Source: DASQWP01 sp050697555 (lineage in GTDB: Bacteria > Actinomycetota > Thermoleophilia > Gaiellales > Gaiellaceae). From it: a DNA stretch of 43,048 nt. The position numbers and the translations under genes were made by a program. The stretch lies in assembly GCA_050697555.1 (NCBI GenBank), contig JBOHAD010000014.1, forward strand, positions 1-43,048. Direction: 5' to 3'. Positions 15,201 through 22,368 of the stretch are shown here, in pieces. Numbering within the stretch: the stretch's first letter is position 1; the number at the start of each line of letters is the position of its first letter. The notes below the pieces were generated by a model. The model ran no database searches. It had not been told where the DNA came from and saw nothing but the letters and a program-made list of their open reading frames with translations.

Positions 15201-17435
15201 GAAGTCCCAGGCGAAGGTGATCGTGTCGCCCGGGTCGGGGTCGCGTGACCCCTCGCTCGAGAACTGCACGGTGAGCGGGACGGGGCCGGAGTCGGGATCG
15301 GCGCTCGCCTCGGCGATCGGCGAGCGCGAGCCCTTGACGTAGTCGATGCGGTAGAGCCCGGAGTCGGGATTGGCGCCGCCGAACCCCGTGCCCCACTCGA
15401 GCAGATACATCGACCCGTCGGGGCCGAACTCCATGTCCATCGGCCGCAAGAACTCGAAGTTCGGCACGTGGTCGTTGATCTTCAGGAGCTCGCCGCTCGA
15501 GTCGAGCCTGAACTCCTTGACGTAGTTCCGCCCCCACTCGTAGAAGAAGGGCGTGTCGTCGAAGTACTCGGGGAACTTCGTCTCGGAGCCCGAGCTCGCG
15601 TCGTAGTGGTAGACGGGCCCGGCCATGGGGCACGCGCAGCCGCTGCCCAGCTCGGGAAACTCCGTCGAGACGCCGTACGAGTACCAGACCTGGGCCTGCT
15701 CGGCCGCCGGGAGCTGGGTCAGACCCGTGTTGTTGGGCGAGCCGTTGACCGGCGCCGCGCAGTCGAACTCCGGACCGGACTGGCCGGTGGAGAAGTCGTA
15801 GTCGTGGTAGGCGAAGTTCGGACCGACGCAGTACGGCCAGCCGTAGTTGCCGGACTCCTTGATCACGTTCCACTCGACGTGGCCCGCGGGGCCGCGATCC
15901 GGGTCCGGCGAGCCCGCGTCGGGGCCGTAGTCGGCCAAGAAGGCCCAGCCCGTCTCCGGGTCGACGTCGAACCGGAACGGATTGCGGAAGCCCATCCCGT
16001 AGATCTCCGGGCGCGTCTGGGCCGTGCCGGGCGCGAACAGGTTCCCGGCCGGGACGGTGTACGTGCCGTCCGCCTCCGGGTGGATGCGCAGCAGCTTCCC
16101 GCGCAGGTCGTTCGTGTTCGCGGACGTTCGTTGCGCGTCCCAGGCCGAGCGGCCCGCCCGCTCGTCGATCGGCGTGTAGCCGTCCGAGGCGAACGGGTTC
16201 GTATTGTCTCCGGTCGAGACGTAGAGGTTTCCGTCACCGTCGAAGTCGAGCGAGCCGCCGGCGTGGCAGCACTCCTGCCGCTGCGTCTCGATCTCGAGGA
16301 GCACCTGCTCCGAGGAGGGTTCGAGCGTGTTCCCGTCGACGGTGAAGCGCGAGAGGACGTTCTCGCCGCACGTGCTCGCGCCCTGGTTCGCCGGCCCGCA
16401 CGGAACGGAGCCCGGCCGCGCGTAGTAGAGGTAGATCCAGCCGTTCGTCGCGAAGCTCGGGTCGAGCGCCAGGCCGAGGAGGCCGTCCTCCTGCCCCGTG
16501 TAGACGCTGAGCTGGCCGGCGAGAGCCGTCTGCTGCGTGCTCGGCTCGAAGATCTTGACGGCGCCGCCCCGTTCGATGAAGAAGACGCGCCCGTCGGCGG
16601 CAATCTTCAGTTCGAACGGGTCCGATGTGTTGTCGTCGAGCGTGACCTTCGCGTAGTTCGCCCAGACCGTGCCGCCGCAGTCGCCGGGCGCGACCCCGGC
16701 CGCCCACCTGATCCCACCCAGCATGTGCTGGCGGAAGAGCGGCTCCGAGAAGCTCTCCGACGTGTGCCCGCCGCCGGTGTACCAGGCGCGGCCGCCGTCG
16801 TAGTCGTGACACCACGCCGTGGGGTGGTCGAACCCCATGTTCCCGCCCGAGTACGTGGTCTCGTCGAGCGTCGCCAGGACGTGGACGTCGCCTCGCGGGT
16901 TGGTCTGGAAGTTGTACCACTCGTCGAAGCGCGTCCACCGCTCGGGCAAGGGCTCGGTGGAGGGGTGAACGTGGTCGGCGACCTTGACCGTCGCAGTCTG
17001 GTTCGCCGGATGGCTGTCGAAGTAGGCGCCGACGAGCCCGCCGTACCACGCCCACGTGTACTCGGTATCCGAGGCGGCGTGGATGCCGGCGTAGCCGCCG
17101 CCGCCCTGGACGTAGCGCTCGAAGGCGGCCTGCTGCGCGTCGTCAAGGACGTCGCCAGTCGTCGAGAGCCAGATGACGGCGTCGTACTGCGCGAGGTTCG
17201 CGTCGTTGAAGGCGGCCGCGTCCTCGGTCGCGTCGACCTCGAAGTTGTTCGCCGCACCCAGCTCCTGAACCGCGGCGATGCCGGCGGGGATCGAGTCGTG
17301 GCGAAAGCCGGCCGTCTTCGAGAAGACGAGCACCTTGAACTCCGGTGTCTGGGCGGCCGCCGTGCCGGCGCCGAAGCCCAGAGCCGAGATCGCCAGAAGG
17401 ACAGTCAGGATGAGCGAGCTGACGAGCCGGCGCAT
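12183..17435 (-). CDS. Giant secreted ThuA / PQQ-type sugar dehydrogenase / PKD / CBM protein
   Basis: A 1750-residue secreted protein. Residues 1-28 are a signal peptide ending TAAAQ. Residues about 34-245 form a ThuA domain (trehalose-utilisation type, class I amidotransferase-like fold; VLVFSKTAGFRHDSI, GGGGYAGIHAASD). About 258-700 form a six-bladed beta propeller of the soluble glucose/sorbosone dehydrogenase family (DGRVFFIERGG, GLLGLALDP, RPEIYGMGFRNPFRFDVDP, YGWPYCVGP). Then come a PKD domain (710-790), an Ig-like segment, a CBM6-like domain (905-1035; AEHYSDQNGI, GDWVSFEPMNL), a second PKD (1040-1122; FGDGQTGSG), two DUF1349-like concanavalin domains (1130-1325 and 1335-1545), an OmpL47-like repeat (1550-1640) and a final Ig-like domain. 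No cell-wall anchor is seen. It probably oxidises or binds extracellular polysaccharide. It lies behind the xylB gene. Confidence 0.9.
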   Translation of the reverse strand: MRRLVSSLILTVLLAISALGFGAGTAAAQTPEFKVLVFSKTAGFRHDSIPAGIAAVQELGAANNFEVDATEDAAAFNDANLAQYDAVIWLSTTGDVLDDAQQAAFERYVQGGGGYAGIHAASDTEYTWAWYGGLVGAYFDSHPANQTATVKVADHVHPSTEPLPERWTRFDEWYNFQTNPRGDVHVLATLDETTYSGGNMGFDHPTAWCHDYDGGRAWYTGGGHTSESFSEPLFRQHMLGGIRWAAGVAPGDCGGTVWANYAKVTLDDNTSDPFELKIAADGRVFFIERGGAVKIFEPSTQQTALAGQLSVYTGQEDGLLGLALDPSFATNGWIYLYYARPGSVPCGPANQGASTCGENVLSRFTVDGNTLEPSSEQVLLEIETQRQECCHAGGSLDFDGDGNLYVSTGDNTNPFASDGYTPIDERAGRSAWDAQRTSANTNDLRGKLLRIHPEADGTYTVPAGNLFAPGTAQTRPEIYGMGFRNPFRFDVDPETGWAFLADYGPDAGSPDPDRGPAGHVEWNVIKESGNYGWPYCVGPNFAYHDYDFSTGQSGPEFDCAAPVNGSPNNTGLTQLPAAEQAQVWYSYGVSTEFPELGSGCACPMAGPVYHYDASSGSETKFPEYFDDTPFFYEWGRNYVKEFRLDSSGELLKINDHVPNFEFLRPMDMEFGPDGSMYLLEWGTGFGGANPDSGLYRIDYVKGSRSPIAEASADPDSGPVPLTVQFSSEGSRDPDPGDTITFAWDFEFDGTVDSTEPHPTHTYTAAGNYTAQLTVTDTSGKTGVANVLISAGNTRPTVTIEAPVDGGFFEFGDQVAYDVSVTDPEDAAIDCSQVVVQPALGHDEHAHPLEQYTGCSGVIQTQKDEGHGDEADLFYVIEATYTDEGAPDVDPLTGRDLHVLQPKRKQAEHYSDQNGIVVETTGDVEGGGQNIGFIAHGDWVSFEPMNLLNIDSVTYRWASAGWGGRIEVHVDSPDGPMISDTGYVAPTGGWQTYKNVTAPISDPGGTHELFFVFYNNPGNDGLFNINWIDFNGKGVSLNAAPSVTASADPTQGTAPLAVEFSAEATDPEGQAVTYEWDFGDGQTGSGQNVTHTYQNPGTYTAKVTATDEGGASGTDTVEIKVNQPPDLGGCPGVRSDEFDGTELDRERWTTIVRESQGGFSVGDGVLTLDASNGDIYGGSTGAGDFILQPLPDASWQATTKVTFDPSTNYQQAGLLVYGDDDNYAKLDLLWAGARRIEFIREANGSPRNEAGDSIGVPAGFPTTFYLRIASDGTTLTAAYSADGTSFTSVGRPAALAGISNPHVGVFSLKGNSTAPDIQAQFDWFRFSPDAPLEPLDTPDDEFDGNALDRCRWNAIVREDASAYRVTNGALEIDTQPGDVYGTGNSGPKNLVLQTPDHAPADYVLETKLDATIDQGFQQAGFFVYTDDDNYVKFNVIADQGAGRINRIELRSEVGGIVQNPQPNANVAAANDDGPFWLRLTKTGTTYTGEYSFDGQTWTAMGATVENTANVSPMFGLQAMGVNQAESRVVAFDYFLVDGRDDVTPPTTTATLNPAEPDGENGWYVSPVTVTLEADDGNGSGVASTEYRLDGGDWTPYTEPFIVSADGEHTVDYRSTDEAGNAEEAKSVSFKIDATAPTLTCSATPNRLWPPNHKLVTIAVAVELTDATSGPGGFELASVTSDEPDAGTGPEDVPNDIQGWSVGTPDTSGTLRAERADGGDGRVYTITYTGKDQAGNTTTCNTTVTVPKTPRG

Positions 17436-17465
17436 GTTTCCCCCGTTCTCACGCGAACCGAGCGC

Positions 17466-17487
17466 GGTATGAAAAGTTTTGAAATGC
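17466..17487. promoter_or_regulatory. AT-rich island upstream of the giant secreted gene
   Basis: On the minus strand CATTTCAAAACTTTTCATAC stands out from the GC-rich surroundings, 31-50 bases before the ATG at 17435, whose ribosome site is GGGGGA. It contains TTTCAAAA and TTTTCA as an apparent direct repeat and shares TTCAAAA with the repeats at 20131 and 20151. It is the likely promoter/operator region. Confidence 0.4.
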
Positions 17488-17539
17488 CCTCCGTTAGAAC
17501 CTGCCTGCGAGCGAAAGCTCCTGCAAAGCCGCGGCAGTG

Positions 17540-18991
17540 TTAACCGGGGTCGGCCGGGCTGTCAACCTCGAGCGGCCGGAGCGCCGGGTAGAGCGATCTA
17601 AAGCGCTCGTACCCGGCGGCGTAGGCGCGCTCCCAGGCCGGGTCGGGCTCCACGACGTCGCGCACGCCGACACAGGCTCGGACAGCCTCGTGCACGTCGG
17701 AAAAGACGTCGCCTGCAACGCCGGCGAGGAGCGCCGCTCCGTACGCCGCGCCCTCCTCCACCGCGGTTCGCTCGAGGGGGACGCCGAGGACTGAGGCCGC
17801 GATCCTGAGCCAGAGCTCGCTCCGGGCTCCGCCGCCGGACACGCGTCCCACCTCGGGCCGCAGGCCGAGCCCTGCGAGGAGTTCGAGGGAGTCTCGGAGG
17901 CCGTAGGCGACGCCTTCGAGCACGGCCCGGGCGAGGGCGCCACGATCGTGGCGAAGCGAGAGGCCGGTGAAGGCGCCGCGGGCGCCGGGGTCGGCGTGCG
18001 GGCTTCGCTCGCCTGCCAGGTACGGAAGGAAGACGGCCCCTTCCGCCCCGGGCGGCCACGATTCCGCCTCCGCGACCAGCGAGGCGTAGTCCTCCTCGGG
18101 CGCGAACGCGTCGCGGAACCACCTCAGCGAGCCTGCGGCGGAGAGCATCACCCCCATCGCGTGCCAGGTGCCCGGCACGGCGTGGCAGAAGACGTGGACC
18201 CGAGCCTCGGGATCGGCCGCGAACGACGGCAGGACGGCGAAGACGACGCCTGACGTGCCGAGCACGACCGAGAGCGGGCCGGGGCGGTCGACGCCGACGC
18301 CGAGCGCGCCGGCAGCCTGGTCGCCCGCGCCGGCGGCGACGGGGACGCCGTCGGCCGTCTCGCCCGAGACCACGGGGGACTCGAGGGCGCGCGGGAGCCA
18401 GTCCGCCGGGAGCTCGAGCGCCGCCAGGACCTCCTCGCTCCAGCGGCGCCCGGCCACGTCGAAGAAAAGCGTCCCCGACGCGTCCGCGACGTCGGTCGCC
18501 CGCCTGCCGGTGAGGCGGAGGCGGACGTAGTCCTTCGGCAGGAGGACGTGCGCGATGCGTTCGTAGATCTCGGGCTCGTTCTTCCGGAGCCAGAGGAGCT
18601 TCGGCGCCGTTAAGCCGGGCAGGGCTCGGTTGCCCGTGAGGGCGATGAGGCGCTCGAGCCCCACCCGCGCCTCGATCTCCGCGCACTCGGCCGCCGTCCG
18701 CTGGTCGTTCCAGAGGATGGCCGGCCGGAGCGGCCGGCCATCCTCTCCCAGGCAGACGAGGCCGTGCATCTGGCCCGAGAGGCCGATGCCGGCAGGCTTC
18801 ACGACCCCGAGGCGGGCGAGCGCCGCCTCGCTCGCCCGCCACCACGCCTCCGGGTCCTGCTCCGCCCAGCCGGGCTGCGGGGTCGAGAGCGGGTACTCCT
18901 CTTCGGCGCGCGCGAGAACTTCGCCGTCAGGCGTGATCGCCAGCGCCTTGACGCCCGTCGTGCCGACGTCTAGGCCGACGAGGACGGTCAC
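17540..18991 (-). CDS. xylB: Xylulokinase (FGGY carbohydrate kinase)
   Basis: A 483-residue sugar kinase, the normal length for FGGY enzymes. The first phosphate-binding loop GLDVGTTGVKAL is at the N-terminus, SGQMHGLVCL (typical of xylulokinases) at about 75, WNDQRT at about 100, and the second ATP-binding lobe contains GAGDQAAGALG, LGTSGVVFA, LPYLAGERSPH and RVSGGGARSELW. It should phosphorylate D-xylulose from the neighbouring isomerase. The start is the GTG overlapping the isomerase stop by four bases, so the two are co-translated. The 104 bases after the stop hold no clear terminator and lead into the giant secreted gene's upstream region. Confidence 0.92.
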   Translation of the reverse strand: MTVLVGLDVGTTGVKALAITPDGEVLARAEEEYPLSTPQPGWAEQDPEAWWRASEAALARLGVVKPAGIGLSGQMHGLVCLGEDGRPLRPAILWNDQRTAAECAEIEARVGLERLIALTGNRALPGLTAPKLLWLRKNEPEIYERIAHVLLPKDYVRLRLTGRRATDVADASGTLFFDVAGRRWSEEVLAALELPADWLPRALESPVVSGETADGVPVAAGAGDQAAGALGVGVDRPGPLSVVLGTSGVVFAVLPSFAADPEARVHVFCHAVPGTWHAMGVMLSAAGSLRWFRDAFAPEEDYASLVAEAESWPPGAEGAVFLPYLAGERSPHADPGARGAFTGLSLRHDRGALARAVLEGVAYGLRDSLELLAGLGLRPEVGRVSGGGARSELWLRIAASVLGVPLERTAVEEGAAYGAALLAGVAGDVFSDVHEAVRACVGVRDVVEPDPAWERAYAAGYERFRSLYPALRPLEVDSPADPG

Positions 18992-20001
18992 TCGCCGCCG
19001 AGCGCCTGGTACACGACCTCGTAGGCGCGCACGGCGTCCTTTTCCATCTGCGCGTCGCGGAGGGCCGCCTCGTCGATCCGCGCGGCGACCCCGTCGATGA
19101 AGCGCCACTGGAGGACGCTCCGCCTCACGGCGGCGACGGCGTCTTCGGTGTACGGGTAGAGGTCGAAGCCGAGCCGCTCGCCGTTCTGGCCGTAGCCCGC
19201 ACGCCGGAGCTCGACCGCGAGCTCGAGCGTCTCCATGAAGGCCGTCGCGCCGACCATGTTGTCGTCGTCGAAGTCACCCCAGCCCGAGTTCGCGTGCTGG
19301 TGCCCGAGCAGGCCCTCGGCCGCGAGGAGCGCGGCGTACTCGGCGAGGCTCTCGCGGTTCATGAGCAGGTGCTGCCAGTCCATGTTGACCTTGACGTTGT
19401 CGAGCCCCTCGCCGCGCAGCTTGTGGATGACGTGGAGGGTCATCCCGAGGTTCCGCATGAGGATCTTCATCGCGGGCTCGGAGTTCTTGTGCTCGAGGAA
19501 GAGGAGGATGCCGCGCTCCTTGCAGCGCTGCGCGGCCTCGCCGATCCCTTCCACGAGCCAGTCCCAGCTCTCGCGGTAGGGACTCTGGAACGGGTAGTTG
19601 TAGCCCTCGATCCCCGGCCAGATGATGAAGTGCGCGCCGAGCTCGCCGGCGAAGTCGATCGCCGCGGCCGTGCGCCGGAGCGCCTCGGCCCGGGTGGCCT
19701 CGTCGGGCGAGACGAGCCCGCCCCTGCCAAACCGCGGATCGAGGTGGAGGCCCGTCGCCATGCAGTAGACGTCATGGCCGTCGAGCGCGTCGCGCACCGC
19801 GTCGAGGTTGTCCTCGTTCAGCTCCTGCGGGTAGTGGAACTCGTAGCCGTCGATGAGGTCGCCGAGGCCTTCCACCGCCCGCCGCACCCGCTCCTCGGTG
19901 GACTCCTGCGCGTACTCCGGCTTGTAGCCCCCCGGCACGAAGCGCGTGACCATCGGGCCGAGCGCCCAGATGCCGAGACTCGTCTTCAGTCCGTTGCTCA
20001 T
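18988..20001 (-). CDS. Xylose-isomerase-like TIM-barrel sugar isomerase
   Basis: A 337-residue AP-endonuclease-2/xylose-isomerase-type TIM barrel. Probable metal ligands are in FLEHKNSEP (Glu), VNMDWQHLL (Asp), and GHQHANSGWGDFDDDN (His and Asp residues). IWPGIEGYNYPFQ occupies the place of the WGGREG motif of classical XylA, which is absent, and the protein is about 50 residues shorter than classical XylA, so it is a divergent branch. Coupling to xylulokinase makes a xylose (or other aldose) isomerase role likely. ATG 20001 is preferred over GTG 20010 because GGGGAG precedes it at suitable spacing. It heads the minus-strand xyl gene pair, divergent from the LIV-type transporter operon. Confidence 0.82.
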   Translation of the reverse strand: MSNGLKTSLGIWALGPMVTRFVPGGYKPEYAQESTEERVRRAVEGLGDLIDGYEFHYPQELNEDNLDAVRDALDGHDVYCMATGLHLDPRFGRGGLVSPDEATRAEALRRTAAAIDFAGELGAHFIIWPGIEGYNYPFQSPYRESWDWLVEGIGEAAQRCKERGILLFLEHKNSEPAMKILMRNLGMTLHVIHKLRGEGLDNVKVNMDWQHLLMNRESLAEYAALLAAEGLLGHQHANSGWGDFDDDNMVGATAFMETLELAVELRRAGYGQNGERLGFDLYPYTEDAVAAVRRSVLQWRFIDGVAARIDEAALRDAQMEKDAVRAYEVVYQALGGE

Positions 20002-20048
20002 GTGCGGCACTCCCCAGGATCGTCGTGGACTCGGTGACGTCGCGGATT

Positions 20049-20070
20049 CAACCGGAGCCGGCCGCGGTTG
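20049..20070. repeat. 6-bp inverted repeat in the divergent xyl/LIV promoter region
   Basis: CAACCG (20049-20054) and CGGTTG (20065-20070) flank a GC-rich ten-base centre. It lies about 50 bases upstream of the isomerase ATG and could be a regulator site for that gene. Confidence 0.3.
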
Positions 20071-20098
20071 TCACGGCGGGCGCCTGGAGCCGCAGAGA

Positions 20099-20127
20099 TT
20101 GAAACGGCGCTGCGGCCCTGTTAAGTT
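20099..20127 (+). promoter_or_regulatory. Promoter of the LIV-type transporter/catabolic operon
   Basis: TTGAAA (20099-20104) and TAAGTT (20122-20127) with a 17-base spacer. Transcription would start near 20134, inside the first of the two direct repeats described next, and about 50 bases before the GTG at 20185. Confidence 0.6.
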
Positions 20128-20130
20128 CGA

Positions 20131-20170
20131 CCCTTCAAAAGTGATCGTGTCCCTTCAAAGGCAATCACCT
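20131..20170 (+). promoter_or_regulatory. 20-bp-period direct repeat, candidate repressor operator
   Basis: CCCTTCAAA occurs at 20131 and again at 20151, and the full 20-base units match at 14 of 20 positions, the rest being mostly transitions. Two turns of the helix separate the copies. They cover the predicted transcription start, the position expected for a repressor; the DeoR-family gene at 32265 in the same operon is the obvious candidate. Confidence 0.55.
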
Positions 20171-20184
20171 CCCAGGGCGCTCGT

Positions 20185-21249
20185 GTGAGCGGAGAGACGG
20201 CGGCTGCGGCGGACCCGGCCTGGCGCACGCGCTTCGCGGCCGTGCCGCCGCGCACGCTCGCAGCGCGCTTCCTCATCGCCCTGGTCCTCGCCTTCGTCGC
20301 CGCCTGGGTCGGCTACAAGGCGGCGGGGAACCCGCGCACCTTCGTCATCGTCGGTCTCAACGGCCTCACGCTTGCGGGCCTCTACTTCGTCGTGGCGAGC
20401 GGCTTCACGCTCATCTTCGGGCTCATGCGCGTGGTGAACATGGCCCACGGCTCGCTCTACATGCTGGCCGGCTTCTTCGCGCTCGAGCTCCAGAAGCGGC
20501 TCTCGGGCGACGGGGGCAGTGGCTTCGGCTCGAGCTCGACCGTGGGCGACTGGGTGATCCCGCTCGTCGTCGCATGCCTCGGCGTCGCGGCGATCGGCCT
20601 CGTCATGCAGCAGGTCTTCCTGCGCTGGAACCAGGGGCAGGACCTGCGCCAGGCGCTCATCACGATCGCGATCTCCATCATCATCGCCGACCAGGCCCTC
20701 GCCCACTTCGGCGGCATAGCCGAGGACATCACCGCGCCAGACGTCTTCCCGGAAAGCGTCGCGCTCAAGGTCTACGGGCTCTCGTACCCGTTCTTCCGGA
20801 TCTTCGTCCTCCTGGTGGCGATCGCGGTCGGCCTCGCGCTCTGGGCCATGATCAAGCGGACGCGCTTCGGGATGATCGTGCGCGCGGGCGTGGACGACAG
20901 GCAGATGGTCTCCGCTCTCGGCATCAACATCCAGCTCGTCTTCGCGGGCGCGTTCTTCCTCGGGGCGCTCCTCGCGGGCCTGGGCGGGGTCCTCGGCGGG
21001 ACGATGATCTCGGTCAACAAGGGGAACGACACCACCTATCTCCTCTTCTCGCTCATCGTCGTCATCATCGGCGGCATGGGCAGCCTCGCCGGGGCGGCGA
21101 TCGGTGCCCTCGCCCTCGGCCTGGTGGACGCCTTCGGCGACGTCTACCTGCCGGCGGGCTACACGAACTACTCGGTGCTCCTCATCTTCGGGCTGCTCGT
21201 GCTCGTGCTCGCCGTGCGGCCGCTCGGGCTCTTCGGGAGACCGGCGTGA
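20185..21249 (+). CDS. livH: Branched-chain amino acid-type ABC transporter permease (LivH-like)
   Basis: A 354-residue inner-membrane permease of the HAAT (hydrophobic amino acid and amide) ABC family. It has an N-terminal cytoplasmic tail of about 30 residues, roughly eight to nine hydrophobic helices, and family blocks GLNGLTLAGLYFVVASGFTLIFGLMRVVNMAHGSLYMLAG near residues 68-107 and ALGINIQLVFAGAFFLGALLAGLGGVLGG near 248-275, the latter the coupling loop to the ATPases. It pairs with the LivM-like protein. HAAT systems carry branched amino acids but also urea, amides and aromatic or sugar-derived compounds; the genes downstream argue for a sugar-like substrate. GTG start, first gene of the operon. 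Confidence 0.9.
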   Translation: MSGETAAAADPAWRTRFAAVPPRTLAARFLIALVLAFVAAWVGYKAAGNPRTFVIVGLNGLTLAGLYFVVASGFTLIFGLMRVVNMAHGSLYMLAGFFALELQKRLSGDGGSGFGSSSTVGDWVIPLVVACLGVAAIGLVMQQVFLRWNQGQDLRQALITIAISIIIADQALAHFGGIAEDITAPDVFPESVALKVYGLSYPFFRIFVLLVAIAVGLALWAMIKRTRFGMIVRAGVDDRQMVSALGINIQLVFAGAFFLGALLAGLGGVLGGTMISVNKGNDTTYLLFSLIVVIIGGMGSLAGAAIGALALGLVDAFGDVYLPAGYTNYSVLLIFGLLVLVLAVRPLGLFGRPA

Positions 21250-22283
21250 TCCGCCCGGCGCCACTCGTGGAGCGCGCGCTCTGGTGGGGGCCCGGGCTGG
21301 CGATCGTGCTGGTCCTCCTCTTCGCCCCGCTGCTCTTCACCGACTTCTACCTGAGCGCCGTCATCACGAAGGCGCTCTGGCTCGGGATCGCCGCGGCCAG
21401 CCTCATCTTCCTCGCCGGTTATGTGGGAATGATCTCGCTCGGGCAGGTCGCCCTGTACGGCGTCGCCGGCTTCACGATGGCGAACCTCGTCGCTGCCGAC
21501 GGCGGCTCCCCGATCGCCTGGAACCCCTGGCTCGGGACCCTGGTGGGGATCCTCGCCTGCACGGCCGTCGGGCTCTTCTTCGGCGCGATCGCGAGCCGGA
21601 GCTACGGGATCTACTTCCTCATGATCACGCTCGCATTCGCCGTCATCGCGTCTCTGTTCTTCGGTCAGGTGACGCAGCTCTCAGGCTTCGGCGGCGTGAA
21701 CAACGTCGACCGGCCGGACATCGTGTCGAACCCGGTCACCGACCCCGCCAACCTCTTCTACATCGCGCTGGGAGCGGCCGCGGCGGTCTACCTGCTGATC
21801 CGCTACCTCGGGCGTACTCCGTTCGGACTGGCGCTCCAAGGCGTCCGCGACGATCCCTCCCGCATGCGCGCGCTGGGCTACAACGTGCCGCTGCTGCGCA
21901 TGCTCGCCTTCGGGCTCGGCGCACTCATCGCCTCGCTGGCCGGGATCCTCTCCGTCTGGTGGAACACCCGTATCTCGCCCGGATCGATCGATCTCGCGCG
22001 CACGCTCGACGTGCTGATCATCGCGGTGATCGGAGGGCTCTACCGGCTGGAAGGGGCCTGGGTGGGGGCGATCGTCTTCACCGTCCTCGACAACTGGACC
22101 CGGGGTCTCGACGTCGTCGGCGGGCGCTTCAACACGGTGATCGGAGTGATCTTCCTCGCCATCGTCCTCCTCTCGCCCGGAGGGCTGATGGGCATCTGGC
22201 AGTCGATCACGGACTTCACCGGCCGCAACCTCTCACGTAGACCCACTACCCGGCAACCGACCGACACGCCTCAGACGCAATGA
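21246..22283 (+). CDS. livM: Branched-chain amino acid-type ABC transporter permease (LivM-like)
   Basis: A 345-residue second HAAT permease. Family blocks include AGYVGMISLGQVALYGVAGF, SYGIYFLMITLAFA, RTPFGLALQGVRDDPSRMRALGYNVPLLRMLAFGLGALIASLAG (coupling loop and following helix) and DVLIIAVIGGLYRLEGAWVGA. About eight to nine helices are apparent, with a hydrophilic Thr/Arg-rich C-terminal tail. The start is the GTG overlapping the livH stop by four bases (GTGA), so a one-to-one ratio with LivH is expected. The stop is followed by an 85-base gap containing GGGAGGAG motifs before the binding-protein gene. Confidence 0.9.
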   Translation: MIRPAPLVERALWWGPGLAIVLVLLFAPLLFTDFYLSAVITKALWLGIAAASLIFLAGYVGMISLGQVALYGVAGFTMANLVAADGGSPIAWNPWLGTLVGILACTAVGLFFGAIASRSYGIYFLMITLAFAVIASLFFGQVTQLSGFGGVNNVDRPDIVSNPVTDPANLFYIALGAAAAVYLLIRYLGRTPFGLALQGVRDDPSRMRALGYNVPLLRMLAFGLGALIASLAGILSVWWNTRISPGSIDLARTLDVLIIAVIGGLYRLEGAWVGAIVFTVLDNWTRGLDVVGGRFNTVIGVIFLAIVLLSPGGLMGIWQSITDFTGRNLSRRPTTRQPTDTPQTQ

Positions 22284-22368
22284 GCGAGAAGGGAGGAGAG
22301 ACGCGCACCAACCAAGCATCCCCGAAAGGCAACCGAGCGTGAGACAACCGACGGGAGGAGAGATAGCG

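Noticed and set aside
15468..17543. 691-codon plus-strand frame opposite the giant secreted gene (and a 673-codon one at 12483-14504)
   Set aside because: Arg/Val/Leu-rich antisense translations without domain signal, opposite clear ThuA, propeller, PKD and CBM motifs.
22284..22368. Possible small gene or regulatory RNA between livM and livK
   Set aside because: Only purine-rich SD-like runs are present; no ORF of support and no stable hairpin was seen.
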